Shown here: piece after piece, positions 46,846 through 55,500 of the stretch
Layout of the letters: each line of letters opens with the position of its first letter
How positions within the stretch are numbered: position 1 is the stretch's first letter
The notes under the pieces: generated by a model
The model's database searches: none
What the model saw: the letters and a program-made list of their open reading frames with translations, nothing else
What the model was told of the DNA's origin: nothing
Assembly (NCBI RefSeq): GCF_023516575.1
Contig: NZ_JAMGBE010000004.1
Coordinates: 36,001-100,000, forward strand
Length of the DNA: 64,000 nucleotides
Direction of reading: 5' to 3'
Source: Sphingomonas hankyongi
Lineage (GTDB): Bacteria; Pseudomonadota; Alphaproteobacteria; Sphingomonadales; Sphingomonadaceae
Translations under genes and position numbers: made by a program

Positions 46846-48105
46846 ATGCTTGGGCTCGATTTCATCAAGGCGAACCGCGAGACGGTGGAGCGCGCGATCC
46901 GGGACAAAGGGGTCGAGCTCGACCTCGATGACCTGCTGGCGCTCGACGCGCAGGTCCGGGCGAGCAAGACCGAGATCGATGCCTTGCGAGCCGAGCGCAA
47001 TGCCGTCAGCGCAAAGTTCAAGGACGCCTCGCCTGAAGAAAAGGCCGAGCTCGGCCGGAAGGCCAAGGAAGCCGGCGCTCGAGCGTCCCTCATCGAAGGG
47101 GAGCTGGCGGACAAGGAAACGGAACTGAAGCAGCTGATGCTCAGGCTTCCGAACGTCCCCTACGAAGGCGCGCCCGTCGGACCCGACGAGAGCTTCAACG
47201 CCGTGGTACGCACCGAGGGCGAACTTCCGAAATTCGATTTCGAGCCGCTCGACCACGTCGCCTTGATCGAGCAGAACGACTGGGCGGAACTGAGCCGGAT
47301 CGTGCAGGTCTCGGGCAGCCGGACCTATTGCCTCAAGGGCCGTCTCGCCATCCTCGAAGCCAAGCTCATGGGCTGGGCATTGCAGCAGATTGCCGGCGCG
47401 GGCTTCACGGCGATCACGGTTCCCGCAATCGCCAGGGAGCAGGCATTCCTCAACCAGGGACAGTTTCCGGGCCACCGCGAAGAGACCTACGAGCTTCCGA
47501 ACGATGACCTGTGGCTCGCGGGAACCGCGGAAGTCGCGCTCACCTCGCTCCATTCCGGCGAGATCATCGATGGCTCGAAGCTGCCGATACTCTACGCAGG
47601 GATCTCCCCTTGCTTTCGCCGCGAGGCAGGAAGCGCCGGAAAGGACGTACGGGGGCTCCTCCGCGTCCACCAGTTCCTGAAGGTCGAACAATATGTGATC
47701 TGCGAGGCGGACGAAGCGCAGTCCGCAGAGTGGCATTCTACCTTGCTGAGGCTCGCCGAGGGACTGCTGCAGTCGCTTGAGATTCCATACCAGGTCATCG
47801 AAACCTCGACCGGCGACATGGGCCTCGGCAAATATCGCATGAACGACATCGAAAGCTGGGTCCCCTCGCTCGGCAAGTATCGCGAGACGCACAGCTGCTC
47901 GACACTGCACGACTGGCAGGCGCGGCGCGCGAACATCCGTTACCGTGGAACCGACGGAAAGGTTCGTTTCGCGCACACGCTGAACAACACTGCCCTCGCG
48001 AGTCCGCGTATCCTGGTGCCCTTGCTCGAAAATCATCAGACGGCCGATGGCCGCGTTCGCCTGCCCAAGGCGCTGCAAGAGCTGATGGGAGGGGAGTACC
48101 TCTGA
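46846..48105 (+). CDS. serS: Seryl-tRNA synthetase
   Basis: Charges tRNA-Ser and tRNA-Sec-type acceptors. The 419 residues show the N-terminal coiled coil (about 1-105), class II motif 2 (FRREAGSAGKDVRGLLRVHQF), the serine-binding TAEVALTS and motif 3 at the C-terminus (NNTALASPRILVPLLEN). The ATG at 46846 gives the family start LGLDFIKANRETV; an upstream in-frame start near 46810 is unlikely. The TGA stop overlaps the CTG start of the next gene. Confidence 0.97.
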   Translation: MLGLDFIKANRETVERAIRDKGVELDLDDLLALDAQVRASKTEIDALRAERNAVSAKFKDASPEEKAELGRKAKEAGARASLIEGELADKETELKQLMLRLPNVPYEGAPVGPDESFNAVVRTEGELPKFDFEPLDHVALIEQNDWAELSRIVQVSGSRTYCLKGRLAILEAKLMGWALQQIAGAGFTAITVPAIAREQAFLNQGQFPGHREETYELPNDDLWLAGTAEVALTSLHSGEIIDGSKLPILYAGISPCFRREAGSAGKDVRGLLRVHQFLKVEQYVICEADEAQSAEWHSTLLRLAEGLLQSLEIPYQVIETSTGDMGLGKYRMNDIESWVPSLGKYRETHSCSTLHDWQARRANIRYRGTDGKVRFAHTLNNTALASPRILVPLLENHQTADGRVRLPKALQELMGGEYL

Positions 48106-48803
48106 AGTACCGCTTCGAAGGCGACGACCGCCCGCCTGCCGTTTCAAAGCGCTTTCGCGAGCTCGGCTGGAATTTCGCGCGGGTCGCACGAGGCTTTGGC
48201 CCGACGGGTCCAATCGGACCCACGGATGGACCGCCAGCGTTGGTCGTTCCCGGCTTCCTGGCGACCGATCGCACCACCCTGGCGCTGCGCAAGGCGCTCG
48301 CGAAAGCGGGCTGGCGCGTGCACGGCTGGGAGATGGGCTGGAACCTCGGCGTGCGCGCCGACACGCTGGAGCGGTTGCGTGACAGGCTCGACGTAATCGG
48401 GCACCATCAGCCCATTCTGGTCGTAGGCTGGAGCCTTGGCGGGCTGTTCGCGCGGGAGCTCGCGCGCCTGCTTCCCGATCGCATTCGCGCTGTGGTGACC
48501 CTCGGTTCGCCCTTCTCGGGTGACCTGCACCAGAACAATGTCTGGCGCATCTATGAGCTGGTCGCGGGCCACAAGGTCGACGATCCGCCGATCCCACGCA
48601 TCACCGAGAAGCCTCCGGTGCCGCACCTCGCTTTATGGTCCCGGAAGGATGGATTGATCGCGCCGCGAGCCGCCCGCGGCCTCGACCATGAACGCGACGA
48701 GGCCGTCGAGGTGCCGGTCGCGCATATGGCCTTCGGCGTATCTGCGAGGGCCGCACGGCTCGTGGTGCAAGAAATCGAAAGGTTTCTAAAAAAATACGCT
48801 TGA
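48102..48803 (+). CDS. Alpha/beta hydrolase, first of two tandem paralogs, CTG start
   Basis: 233 residues; nucleophile GWSLGGLFA with Ser in GxSxG, oxyanion region VVPGFLATDRTT and acid/His regions LWSRKDGLIAPRA and PVAHMAFG. The frame has no ATG, GTG or TTG before 48240, yet upstream codons encode GFGPTGPIGPTDGPPAL, which matches the paralog's GLGPVGPRGPEDGPPAL. So translation must start further up. The only start-like codon is CTG at 48102, overlapping the serS TGA and preceded by GGAGGGGAG at 48088-48096. Substrate unknown. Confidence 0.88.
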   Translation: MKYRFEGDDRPPAVSKRFRELGWNFARVARGFGPTGPIGPTDGPPALVVPGFLATDRTTLALRKALAKAGWRVHGWEMGWNLGVRADTLERLRDRLDVIGHHQPILVVGWSLGGLFARELARLLPDRIRAVVTLGSPFSGDLHQNNVWRIYELVAGHKVDDPPIPRITEKPPVPHLALWSRKDGLIAPRAARGLDHERDEAVEVPVAHMAFGVSARAARLVVQEIERFLKKYA

Positions 48804-48840
48804 TTCTAGCGGCTTATTGTTTCGGTAACGCAAAGACGCC

Positions 48841-49656
48841 ATGTTTCCCTGCATGAAGTGGGAACGAACTCCCGCACCGCTAGGCCCCTCTGAAGGGCTG
48901 CATCCGGACGATCTTGCACCGCCGGCCTGGCATCGGCTCAGGGAAATAGCCTGGCGATTGCCTCGGATGCTGGCGGGCCTGGGGCCAGTCGGTCCGCGCG
49001 GTCCGGAGGACGGCCCGCCGGCGCTGGTCATCCCGGGATTCCTCGCGACCGACCGTACCACGATGGACCTGCGACGAGCGCTCGCGCGGGCGGGATGGCG
49101 CGCGCATCCCTGGCTTCTGGGCCTCAACACCGGCGCCAAGCCCGATACGCTCGAGCTTCTCGAAGCGAGGCTGGACGAACTGGCCGACCGGCGGAAAGTG
49201 TTGCTGGTGGGGTGGAGCCTCGGCGGCATGTTCGCTCGGCAATTGGCGCACCGCTGCCCAGACAAAGTGCGGGCGGTGGTCACTCTCGGGTCACCCTTCT
49301 CCGGCGATCTCAAGACCAACACCAATGTCCGCGAGCTGTACGAGCGGATTGCCGGCCATGACGTCTATGAGCCACCCTTCCCGAACCGGGCGGAGAAACC
49401 ACCGGTGCCGACGCTCGCTTTGTGGTCGCGCAGGGATGGGATCGTCGCGCCACGAGCAGCGCGCGGCCTGGCGCATGAAGTCGACAAGTCGGTGGAGGTC
49501 GACGCTTACCACACCGGATTCGCTATCCACCGTCCGGTGATGAGCCGTGTCGTGGCCGAGATCCGTCTCTTCCTCACCGAGGCCGAGGGCCGCGCTCCCG
49601 ACCTGCGTCCAATGCCGGAAGCTGATGTAAGCTTCGGGATTCCCAGGATCGCCTGA
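48841..49656 (+). CDS. Alpha/beta hydrolase, second of two tandem paralogs
   Basis: 271 residues, closely similar to the preceding gene (GPPALVIPGFLATDRTT, VGWSLGGMFARQLAHR, GSPFSGDLKTN, LALWSRRDGIVAPRAARGL). It has a longer N-terminus and a C-terminal tail. The ATG at 48841 is used; an ATG at 48853 is an alternative. Neither has a clear Shine-Dalgarno. Tandem duplication of an ancestral hydrolase is the simplest explanation. No signal peptide; substrate unknown. Confidence 0.9.
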   Translation: MFPCMKWERTPAPLGPSEGLHPDDLAPPAWHRLREIAWRLPRMLAGLGPVGPRGPEDGPPALVIPGFLATDRTTMDLRRALARAGWRAHPWLLGLNTGAKPDTLELLEARLDELADRRKVLLVGWSLGGMFARQLAHRCPDKVRAVVTLGSPFSGDLKTNTNVRELYERIAGHDVYEPPFPNRAEKPPVPTLALWSRRDGIVAPRAARGLAHEVDKSVEVDAYHTGFAIHRPVMSRVVAEIRLFLTEAEGRAPDLRPMPEADVSFGIPRIA

Positions 49657-49705
49657 CAGCGCGCGGGCTCCAAAGAGGCCCTTTTGGCTCGCGAAGCGTT
49701 CGCAC

Positions 49706-49745
49706 TTGTAACTGTACAGAAAATAGTACATATACAAGTACAAGA
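49706..49745 (+). promoter_or_regulatory. Promoter and repeated GTAC operator of yefM-yoeB
   Basis: An AT-rich region unlike its surroundings contains TTGTAA (49706-49711), CTGTACAG (49712-49719), AGTACAT, TATACA and AAGTACAAG. The TGTAC/GTACA core occurs in both orientations, as in the YefM-YoeB operator palindromes. A plausible -10 is TATACA (49731-49736). GGAG at 49748-49751 serves as the yefM Shine-Dalgarno. The antitoxin and complex presumably autorepress here. Confidence 0.55.
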
Positions 49746-49759
49746 ATGGAGCATTACAG

Positions 49760-50011
49760 ATGGACGTTGTGACGTACACGGACGCCCGTGCGAACTTGAA
49801 GGGAGTCATGGACCGCGTTGTCGATGACAAGACCCAGGTCATTGTAACGCGCCAAAGGGCTGAATCCGTTGTAATGGTGTCCCTGTCCGACTGGAATGCC
49901 ATTGAGGAGACCCTGCACCTGCTTCGGCGCCCCAACATTGAGCGTCTGCGTGAGTCTATCCGTGCGCTTGATACGGACGGTGGTGAAGAGCACGATATCG
50001 TCGAGCCGTGA
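49760..50011 (+). CDS. yefM: Antitoxin YefM (Phd/YefM family)
   Basis: 83-residue antitoxin that neutralises YoeB and represses the operon. The N-terminal DNA-binding part is VVTYTDARANLKGVMDRVVDD, then VIVTRQRAESVVMVSLSDWNAIEETLHLL, typical YefM. The acidic C-terminal tail (ALDTDGGEEHDIVEP) wraps the toxin. Base composition is lower in GC than neighbouring genes, suggesting horizontal acquisition. The stop overlaps the yoeB start by four bases. Confidence 0.95.
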   Translation: MDVVTYTDARANLKGVMDRVVDDKTQVIVTRQRAESVVMVSLSDWNAIEETLHLLRRPNIERLRESIRALDTDGGEEHDIVEP

Positions 50012-50274
50012 AGCTCGTTTGGTCTCCCCAGTCGTGGGAAGAATATCAGTACTGGATTGAGAACGACAAAGACGTTCTCAAGAGGATCAATGAACTCATA
50101 AAGGAATGTAAGCGGGCTCCCTTCAGGGGAACTGGCAAGCCAGAGCCTTTGAAGGGACCGCTTCAAGGGTGGTGGTCGCGACGAATTACTGGCGAGGATC
50201 GCCTTGTGTACCGCGTCCGGGGAAAGGACGATGAGCAGCAGCTCGAAATCGCGCAGTGTAGATACCACTACTAA
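50008..50274 (+). CDS. yoeB: Toxin YoeB (RelE-superfamily mRNA interferase)
   Basis: 88-residue ribosome-dependent endoribonuclease cutting mRNA at the A site. Residues matching the catalytic set are Glu46 (GKPEPLK), Arg65 (GEDRLVYRV) and the C-terminal His87 and Tyr88 (CRYHY), so it looks intact. LVWSPQSWEEYQYW is the usual opening. The ATGA-type overlap with yefM keeps antitoxin first. A stem-loop and the LexA box of imuA follow downstream. Confidence 0.96.
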   Translation: MKLVWSPQSWEEYQYWIENDKDVLKRINELIKECKRAPFRGTGKPEPLKGPLQGWWSRRITGEDRLVYRVRGKDDEQQLEIAQCRYHY

Positions 50275-50310
50275 TTCCGACTGACCCACTACCGGGCGAG
50301 TCGTACCATT

Positions 50311-50328
50311 GACTCACGCCCTTGAGTC
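50311..50328. terminator. Stem-loop after yoeB
   Basis: Perfect 6-base stem GACTCA (50311-50316) and TGAGTC (50323-50328) around a 6-base loop CGCCCT, 36 bases after the yoeB stop and 10 bases before the LexA box. No T-run follows, so it is not a classical rho-independent terminator. It may be an mRNA-stabilising stem or attenuator. Confidence 0.35.
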
Positions 50329-50338
50329 GCGGGAATAA

Positions 50339-50353
50339 GAACAAAGAGAGAAC
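50339..50353 (+). promoter_or_regulatory. LexA (SOS) box upstream of the mutagenesis cassette
   Basis: GAAC at 50339-50342 and GAAC at 50350-50353 are separated by AAAGAGA, giving GAAC-N7-GAAC. This is the reverse complement of the alphaproteobacterial LexA consensus GTTC-N7-GTTC. It lies 9 bases before the imuA GTG, where LexA would block the promoter. It supports SOS control of imuA-imuB-dnaE2. Confidence 0.85.
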
Positions 50354-50362
50354 AAAAGCGTT

Positions 50363-51103
50363 GTGAGTCGTGTGGCAAGAGATCTGTCTCTGGTCGCCGG
50401 CGGAGCCGTCTCCGCGTCGGGCGCAACTGCTCCTGCGAAGGCAGGAGCCCAGTCCCCTACGTCTTCGGGATTCCTGCTTTCGCCGGAATATTGGAGCTTG
50501 CCGCTTCCCCCATCGCCGACGCTTAGCGAACTATTCTCCGCCCATCCGCGTGACGGCGCATGGGCCGGCTTCCTCCTCGCCCAGATCGATACCACCAAAC
50601 CGATCCTATGGGTCCAGGACCGCATGGCGATCCTCGAATCGGGCCGAGTCCATCCGTCTGGACTACCTTCAAAACAGCTCATCCATATCGAGGCACGTGA
50701 CGCCCGGGACGCCCTATGGGCGATGGAGGAAGGGGTAAGATGCTCTGCCCTCTCCTGCGTCATCGGCGAATTATGGGGCGATCCCAGTGCCCTCGATTTC
50801 ACCGCGAGCCGGCGGCTTGCAATGGCATCGGAACGCAGCGGCACGGCGTGCTGGCTGGTGCGGCTCGGCGGGACTGCAAATCTAAGCGGCGCCCGAATGC
50901 GCTGGCGCATTGGGAGCGCGCCGTCGCTCATGAACCCGCTCGATCATCGCGCGCCGGGCGTGCCGGCGTGGGATGCCGAGCTGTTCCGCGCTCGCGGCCA
51001 TCCGCCGGGGCGCTGGGCCGTCGCGCATGAAGCGGGTGCTTTCCATCTGGTTGCCGGGCCTGGCGATCGAACGCTGGGCAAAGACCAGCGATTGTCCGCC
51101 TGA
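50363..51103 (+). CDS. imuA: ImuA-like component of the SOS mutasome
   Basis: 246 residues, first gene of the imuA-imuB-dnaE2 cassette. The body (LPLPPSPTLSELFSAHPRDGA, PILWVQDRMAILESG, GELWGDPSALDFTASRRLAMASE, ACWLVRLG) matches the RecA/SulA-like accessory of alphaproteobacteria; no Walker A motif is visible. The first about 45 residues include APAKAGAQ (23-30) from a palindromic repeat, so the native N-terminus may be lost. GTG at 50363 is taken as start; a TTG at 50498, after the repeat, is the alternative. The 3' end overlaps imuB by 77 bases. Confidence 0.85.
   Translation: MSRVARDLSLVAGGAVSASGATAPAKAGAQSPTSSGFLLSPEYWSLPLPPSPTLSELFSAHPRDGAWAGFLLAQIDTTKPILWVQDRMAILESGRVHPSGLPSKQLIHIEARDARDALWAMEEGVRCSALSCVIGELWGDPSALDFTASRRLAMASERSGTACWLVRLGGTANLSGARMRWRIGSAPSLMNPLDHRAPGVPAWDAELFRARGHPPGRWAVAHEAGAFHLVAGPGDRTLGKDQRLSA
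50429..50489. repeat. Palindromic REP-like element inside the imuA 5' region
   Basis: An 8-base perfect stem GCTCCTGC (50429-50436) and GCAGGAGC (50441-50448) closes a GAAG loop. A second hairpin ATTCC (50470-50474)/GGAAT (50485-50489) follows. The core CCTGCGAAGGCAGG at 50432-50445 is identical to that at 15698-15711. It lies within the imuA frame, encoding APAKAGAQ and then SGFLLSPEYW. Confidence 0.8.
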
Positions 51104-52529
51104 CACGCCCGTCGTCCTCACCGTCGAAGGAACCCATGGGCCCGTCATTCATGCGGTGACGCGCGCCGCCCGCGAACGCGGAGCTCGGCCAGGCGCGCGG
51201 CTGACCGACGCCCGTGCGCTCGATCCGGCGCTTGTTGCGCTTCCCGCCGATCCGGATGGCGATGCAGCCCTCCTGCGGCGGCTCGCGAAATGGGCGGAAC
51301 GCTGGTCGCCTTTGGTCGAGCTGGACGGCGATGATTCGCTTCGGCTCGACGTCACCGGAGCCGCGCATTTGTTCGGCGGCGAGTCCGCAATGGTTCAGGA
51401 CATCCGTAGCCGGTTCGCAGGGCTAGGCCTGACGGCACGCATCTCCATTGCTCCCACGGCCGCCGCGGCCTGGGCGCTGGGGCATTATGCGCCGGCTATC
51501 TGCCGTGAAGGCGAGATCGGAGCGAAGCTCGGCCCATTGCCGGTTGCAGCGCTTCGACTGCCTGACGAAGCCGTGCGCACGCTGGAACGGCTTGGCCTCA
51601 AGTCGATCGAGACCCTGGCGGGGATCGAGCGCCGCGCACTCGCTCGACGCTTCCGGGAAGCCGACAATCCCGTCGATGCCCTGGACCGGGCGCTGGGGCG
51701 CAGGGCGGAACCGTTGACCGCTGCGCCGCCGAACCCGCCGCCAAGAGCGCTACTGCGGCTCGAGGAGCCCGCGACGCATCCCGAAGCTCCGATCCAGGCG
51801 CTCGACCGGTTGATTCCGAAATTGGTTCGAGAGCTTCAGCAACGACATCTCGGAGCCCGGCGGCTTTCCCTAACCGGATATCGCGTCGACGGGAGCATTG
51901 CAGTCGCATCGGTAGCGACCGCCATCGCGAGCCGCGAGCCGAAGCATTTGGCCCGTTTGCTCGCTGACAAGGCCGCGGCACTGAACCCCGAGTTCGGGTT
52001 CGACGCCTTTGCGTTGACCGCCGACTGGACTGAAGATCTTGGTGCGGCACAGGATAGCCTGGTCGAAGAGCCCGGCGGCTCACGAGAGCTGGCGCGTCTG
52101 GTCGATCGGCTGACGGTGAAGCTGGGATCGCATCGGGTGCGGCGGCCACAGCCCGCGGAAAGCCATCTTCCGGAGCGAGCTAACCGCTGGATCAGTGCCC
52201 TGGCGAAAGCGGAACCGATCGAGCCGCAGACGGTGCGCCGCCCTCAACGCCTTCTCGACCGCCCCGAAGCGATTGACGTCATCTACGCCACGCCCGAAGG
52301 CCTGCCGCGCCGTTTCGTGTGGCGTCGCGCAGTGCATGACATTGCCCGCGCCGAAGGGCCCGAGAGGATCGCACCCGAATGGTGGCGGCAGCCATCGTCG
52401 GCGCGGCTGCGCGATTATTACCGGGTCGAGGACACGAGCGGACGGCGGTACTGGATATACCGCGAAGGGCTCGCCGGCGACGGGCGCGGCGGAGCTCCCA
52501 ACTGGTTCATCCACGGCCTGTTCGGATGA
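51027..52529 (+). CDS. imuB: ImuB, Y-family polymerase-like mutasome hub
   Basis: 500 residues from the ATG at 51027, overlapping imuA by 77 bases. Opens RVLSIWLPGLAIERWA, then the catalytically degenerate Y-family core (LVELDGDDSLRLDVTGAAHLFGG, ISIAPTAAAAWALGHYAP, LERLGLKSIETLAGIERRAL). The C-terminal region ends APNWFIHGLFG. ImuB links the beta clamp to DnaE2 in damage-tolerant synthesis. It lies 25 bases before dnaE2. The open frame upstream reads over imuA. Confidence 0.95.
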   Translation: MKRVLSIWLPGLAIERWAKTSDCPPDTPVVLTVEGTHGPVIHAVTRAARERGARPGARLTDARALDPALVALPADPDGDAALLRRLAKWAERWSPLVELDGDDSLRLDVTGAAHLFGGESAMVQDIRSRFAGLGLTARISIAPTAAAAWALGHYAPAICREGEIGAKLGPLPVAALRLPDEAVRTLERLGLKSIETLAGIERRALARRFREADNPVDALDRALGRRAEPLTAAPPNPPPRALLRLEEPATHPEAPIQALDRLIPKLVRELQQRHLGARRLSLTGYRVDGSIAVASVATAIASREPKHLARLLADKAAALNPEFGFDAFALTADWTEDLGAAQDSLVEEPGGSRELARLVDRLTVKLGSHRVRRPQPAESHLPERANRWISALAKAEPIEPQTVRRPQRLLDRPEAIDVIYATPEGLPRRFVWRRAVHDIARAEGPERIAPEWWRQPSSARLRDYYRVEDTSGRRYWIYREGLAGDGRGGAPNWFIHGLFG

Positions 52530-52554
52530 ACGATTTTCACAAAGCTTTCGCCTG

Positions 52555-55500
52555 ATGCCCGAGAAGGAAGGCTTTTCCCGGCTGAAGCTGGTTCGGACCG
52601 ATGACATGCCTCCGCCACCGACCGCGCGTGCGCCTTATGTGGAGCTGGGTGTCGCCTCGCCCTTTTCCTTCCTGCGCGGAGCGTCGGACGCGATCGAGCT
52701 GGTGCTGACGGCGCTTCCGCTCGGCTACGATGCTATCGGCATCGCCGACCGCAACACGCTTGCCGGCGTGGTGCGGATGCACAGCGCTTGCACCGGTGCC
52801 GGGATCAGGCCGCTGATCGGCTGCCGCCTCGACCTCGCTGATGCGCCGAGCCTGCTCGCTTACCCGATCGACCGCGAGGGCTATGGCCCCCTCTCGCGCT
52901 TGCTGAGTCTTGGCAAGATGCGCGCCGAAAAAGGCGAATGCGTGCTGAGTCTGGCCGACGTCGCGGCGCACGCCGAGGGCATCGCCTTCATTGCCTGGCC
53001 AAAGGACGATCTCGACGTCTTCGAAACGGAGCTGCCGCGGCTTCGTGACGCCATTCCATCGCTGCGCCACATCGCGACGGCATATCTTTATCGCGGAGTC
53101 GATGTTGCGCGCATCGAGCGACTGGATCGCATGGCGCGGGCGCATGGCTGCACCATCCTTGCAACCAACGACGTCCATTATCACGCTCCCGACCGGCGCC
53201 CGTTGCAGGATGTCGTCACCTGCATCCGCGAAAAAGTGACGATCGCAACAGCTGGATATCTGCTCAATCCGAATGCGGAGCGGCACCTGAAGTCGCCCGA
53301 AGAGATGGCGCGGCTATTCGCGCGCTGGCCGCATGCGATCTCGGCAACACGCGGATTCGCCGACGCGCTGCAATTCAGCCTGGACGAGCTTCGCTACGAA
53401 TATCCCCGGGAGACGGTGCCCGAAGGGCGAACGCCGCAGCAGCATCTCGAGCATCTGACCTGGGAGGGCGCCCGGTCCCGCTGGCCGGATGGAATTCCGG
53501 ACAAGGTGCTGAGCCAGCTCCGCTATGAGCTGCCGCTGATCGAGAAGCTCGACTTCGCGCGCTATTTCCTGACCGTCCACGACATCGTCGCCTTCGCGCG
53601 AGGGCTCGACCCGCCGATCCTGTGCCAGGGCCGCGGGTCGGCCGCGAACAGCGCCGTCTGCTTCTGCCTCGGCATCACCGCCGTCGACCCGGCGACCAGC
53701 GACCTGCTGTTCGAGCGCTTCATTTCGGAGGAACGCCGCGAGCCGCCCGACATCGACGTCGATTTCGAGCATGAGCGGCGCGAGGAGGTCATCCAGCACA
53801 TTTACGAAAAATATGGGCGCGATCGCGCCGGCATCGCCGCGACGGTCATCCACTATCGCCCACGCTCGGCGATCCGCGAGGTCGGCAAGGTGATGGGCCT
53901 GTCCGAGGACATATGCGCGGCGCTCGCCTCCACCATCTGGGGCAGCATGGACCCCGAGCTCGAAGACGCGCGGGCGAACGACGCGGGCCTCGACCTCAGC
54001 GACCCGCACCTGAGGCGAACGATGAAGCTGGCCGAGCAGCTGATCGGCATGCCCCGCCATCTCTCGCAGCATGTCGGGGGATTCATCCTGACCGAGCGCC
54101 TGCTGACCGAGACGGTGCCGATCGGCAATGGCGCGATGGACGACCGCACCTTCATCGAATGGGATAAGGACGACATCGAGGAGCTCGGAATCCTCAAGAT
54201 CGACGTGCTCGCGCTCGGAATGCTGACCTGCATCCGCAAATGCTTCGACCTGATCGAGCAGCACCATAACGAGCTGTGGGATCTGGCGACCGTCCCGCCC
54301 GAGGTGCCCGAGGTCTACGACATGCTGTGCCGAGGGGACTCGCTCGGCGTCTTCCAGGTCGAAAGCCGGGCGCAGATGAACATGCTGCCGAGGCTCAAGC
54401 CGCGCTGCTTCTACGACCTGGTCATCGAGGTTGCGATCGTCCGTCCCGGTCCGATCCAGGGCGACATGGTCCACCCCTATCTGAAGCGGAGGTCCGGCAA
54501 GGAGCCGGTGACCTTCCCCTGCCCCGATCCGGCGCATGGTCCGCCTGACGAGCTGGAGCGGATCCTCGGCCGAACCCTCGGCGTGCCCATCTTCCAGGAG
54601 CAGGCGATGAAGATCGCGCTCGATGCCGCAAAGTTCAGCTCCGAAGAGGCCAACCAGCTTCGCAAGGCGATGGCCACCTTCCGCAGCAGGGGGAATATCG
54701 AAGTCCTGCAGGACAAGATGGTCGGGCGCATGGTTGAAAGGGGCTACGATCCGGCATTCGCCCAGCGCTGCTTCGACCAGATCAAGGGTTTCGGAGAATA
54801 TGGCTTCCCCGAAAGCCACGCGGCCAGCTTCGCCCACCTGGTTTATGTGTCGAGCTGGCTCAGGTGGCGTTACCCCGCGGCATTCGCCTGCGCACTCCTG
54901 AACTCGCAGCCGATGGGTTTCTACGCGCCGGCGCAAATCGTTCGCGACGCGCGAGAGCATGGCGTCGAGGTCCGCGAAATCGACGTCAATCATAGCGATT
55001 GGGACTGCACGCTGGAGCAAGGCACGCTTCGCCTCGGACTGCGCCAGATCGATGGGCTGCAGCGGGACGCTGCCGATCGACTGGTTTCGCGCCGCCCCTA
55101 TGATTCAGTCGAGGAATTGCGCAGCCGAGCAAAGATTCCGGTTCATGCGATCCAGCGCCTCGCGGCCGCGGATGCGTTCCGTTCGATGGGCCTGGATCGC
55201 CGCGCAGCGCTGTGGGATTCGCGGGCTCTCAAGCAGGCCCCTGACCTGCCGCTCTTCACTTATGCCGAAGAGCGCGACGAAGGGACGGAAGCGGAACCGG
55301 TACAGCTCCCGGTCATGCCACTCTCAGAGCATGTGGTGAACGATTACCAGACCATCCGACTAAGCCTCAAAGCCCATCCGATGCGCTTCCTTCGCGAGCA
55401 TTATACCGCGAGGAAATTCATCACGGCCGATCAGCTCAAGACCATCCGCGACGGCAAGCGCCTGTCGATTGCAGGCCTCGTCCTCATTCGACAGCGGCCC

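Noticed and set aside
48780..48806. A run of seven A's at the hydrolase 3' end resembling a slippery site that might fuse it to the next paralog
   Set aside because: A -1 shift ends at TGA 48854 and is out of frame with the paralog; a +1 shift meets TAA at 48826. No fusion results.
53314..55020. A 568-codon minus-strand frame inside dnaE2
   Set aside because: Shadow of dnaE2 with no recognisable motifs.
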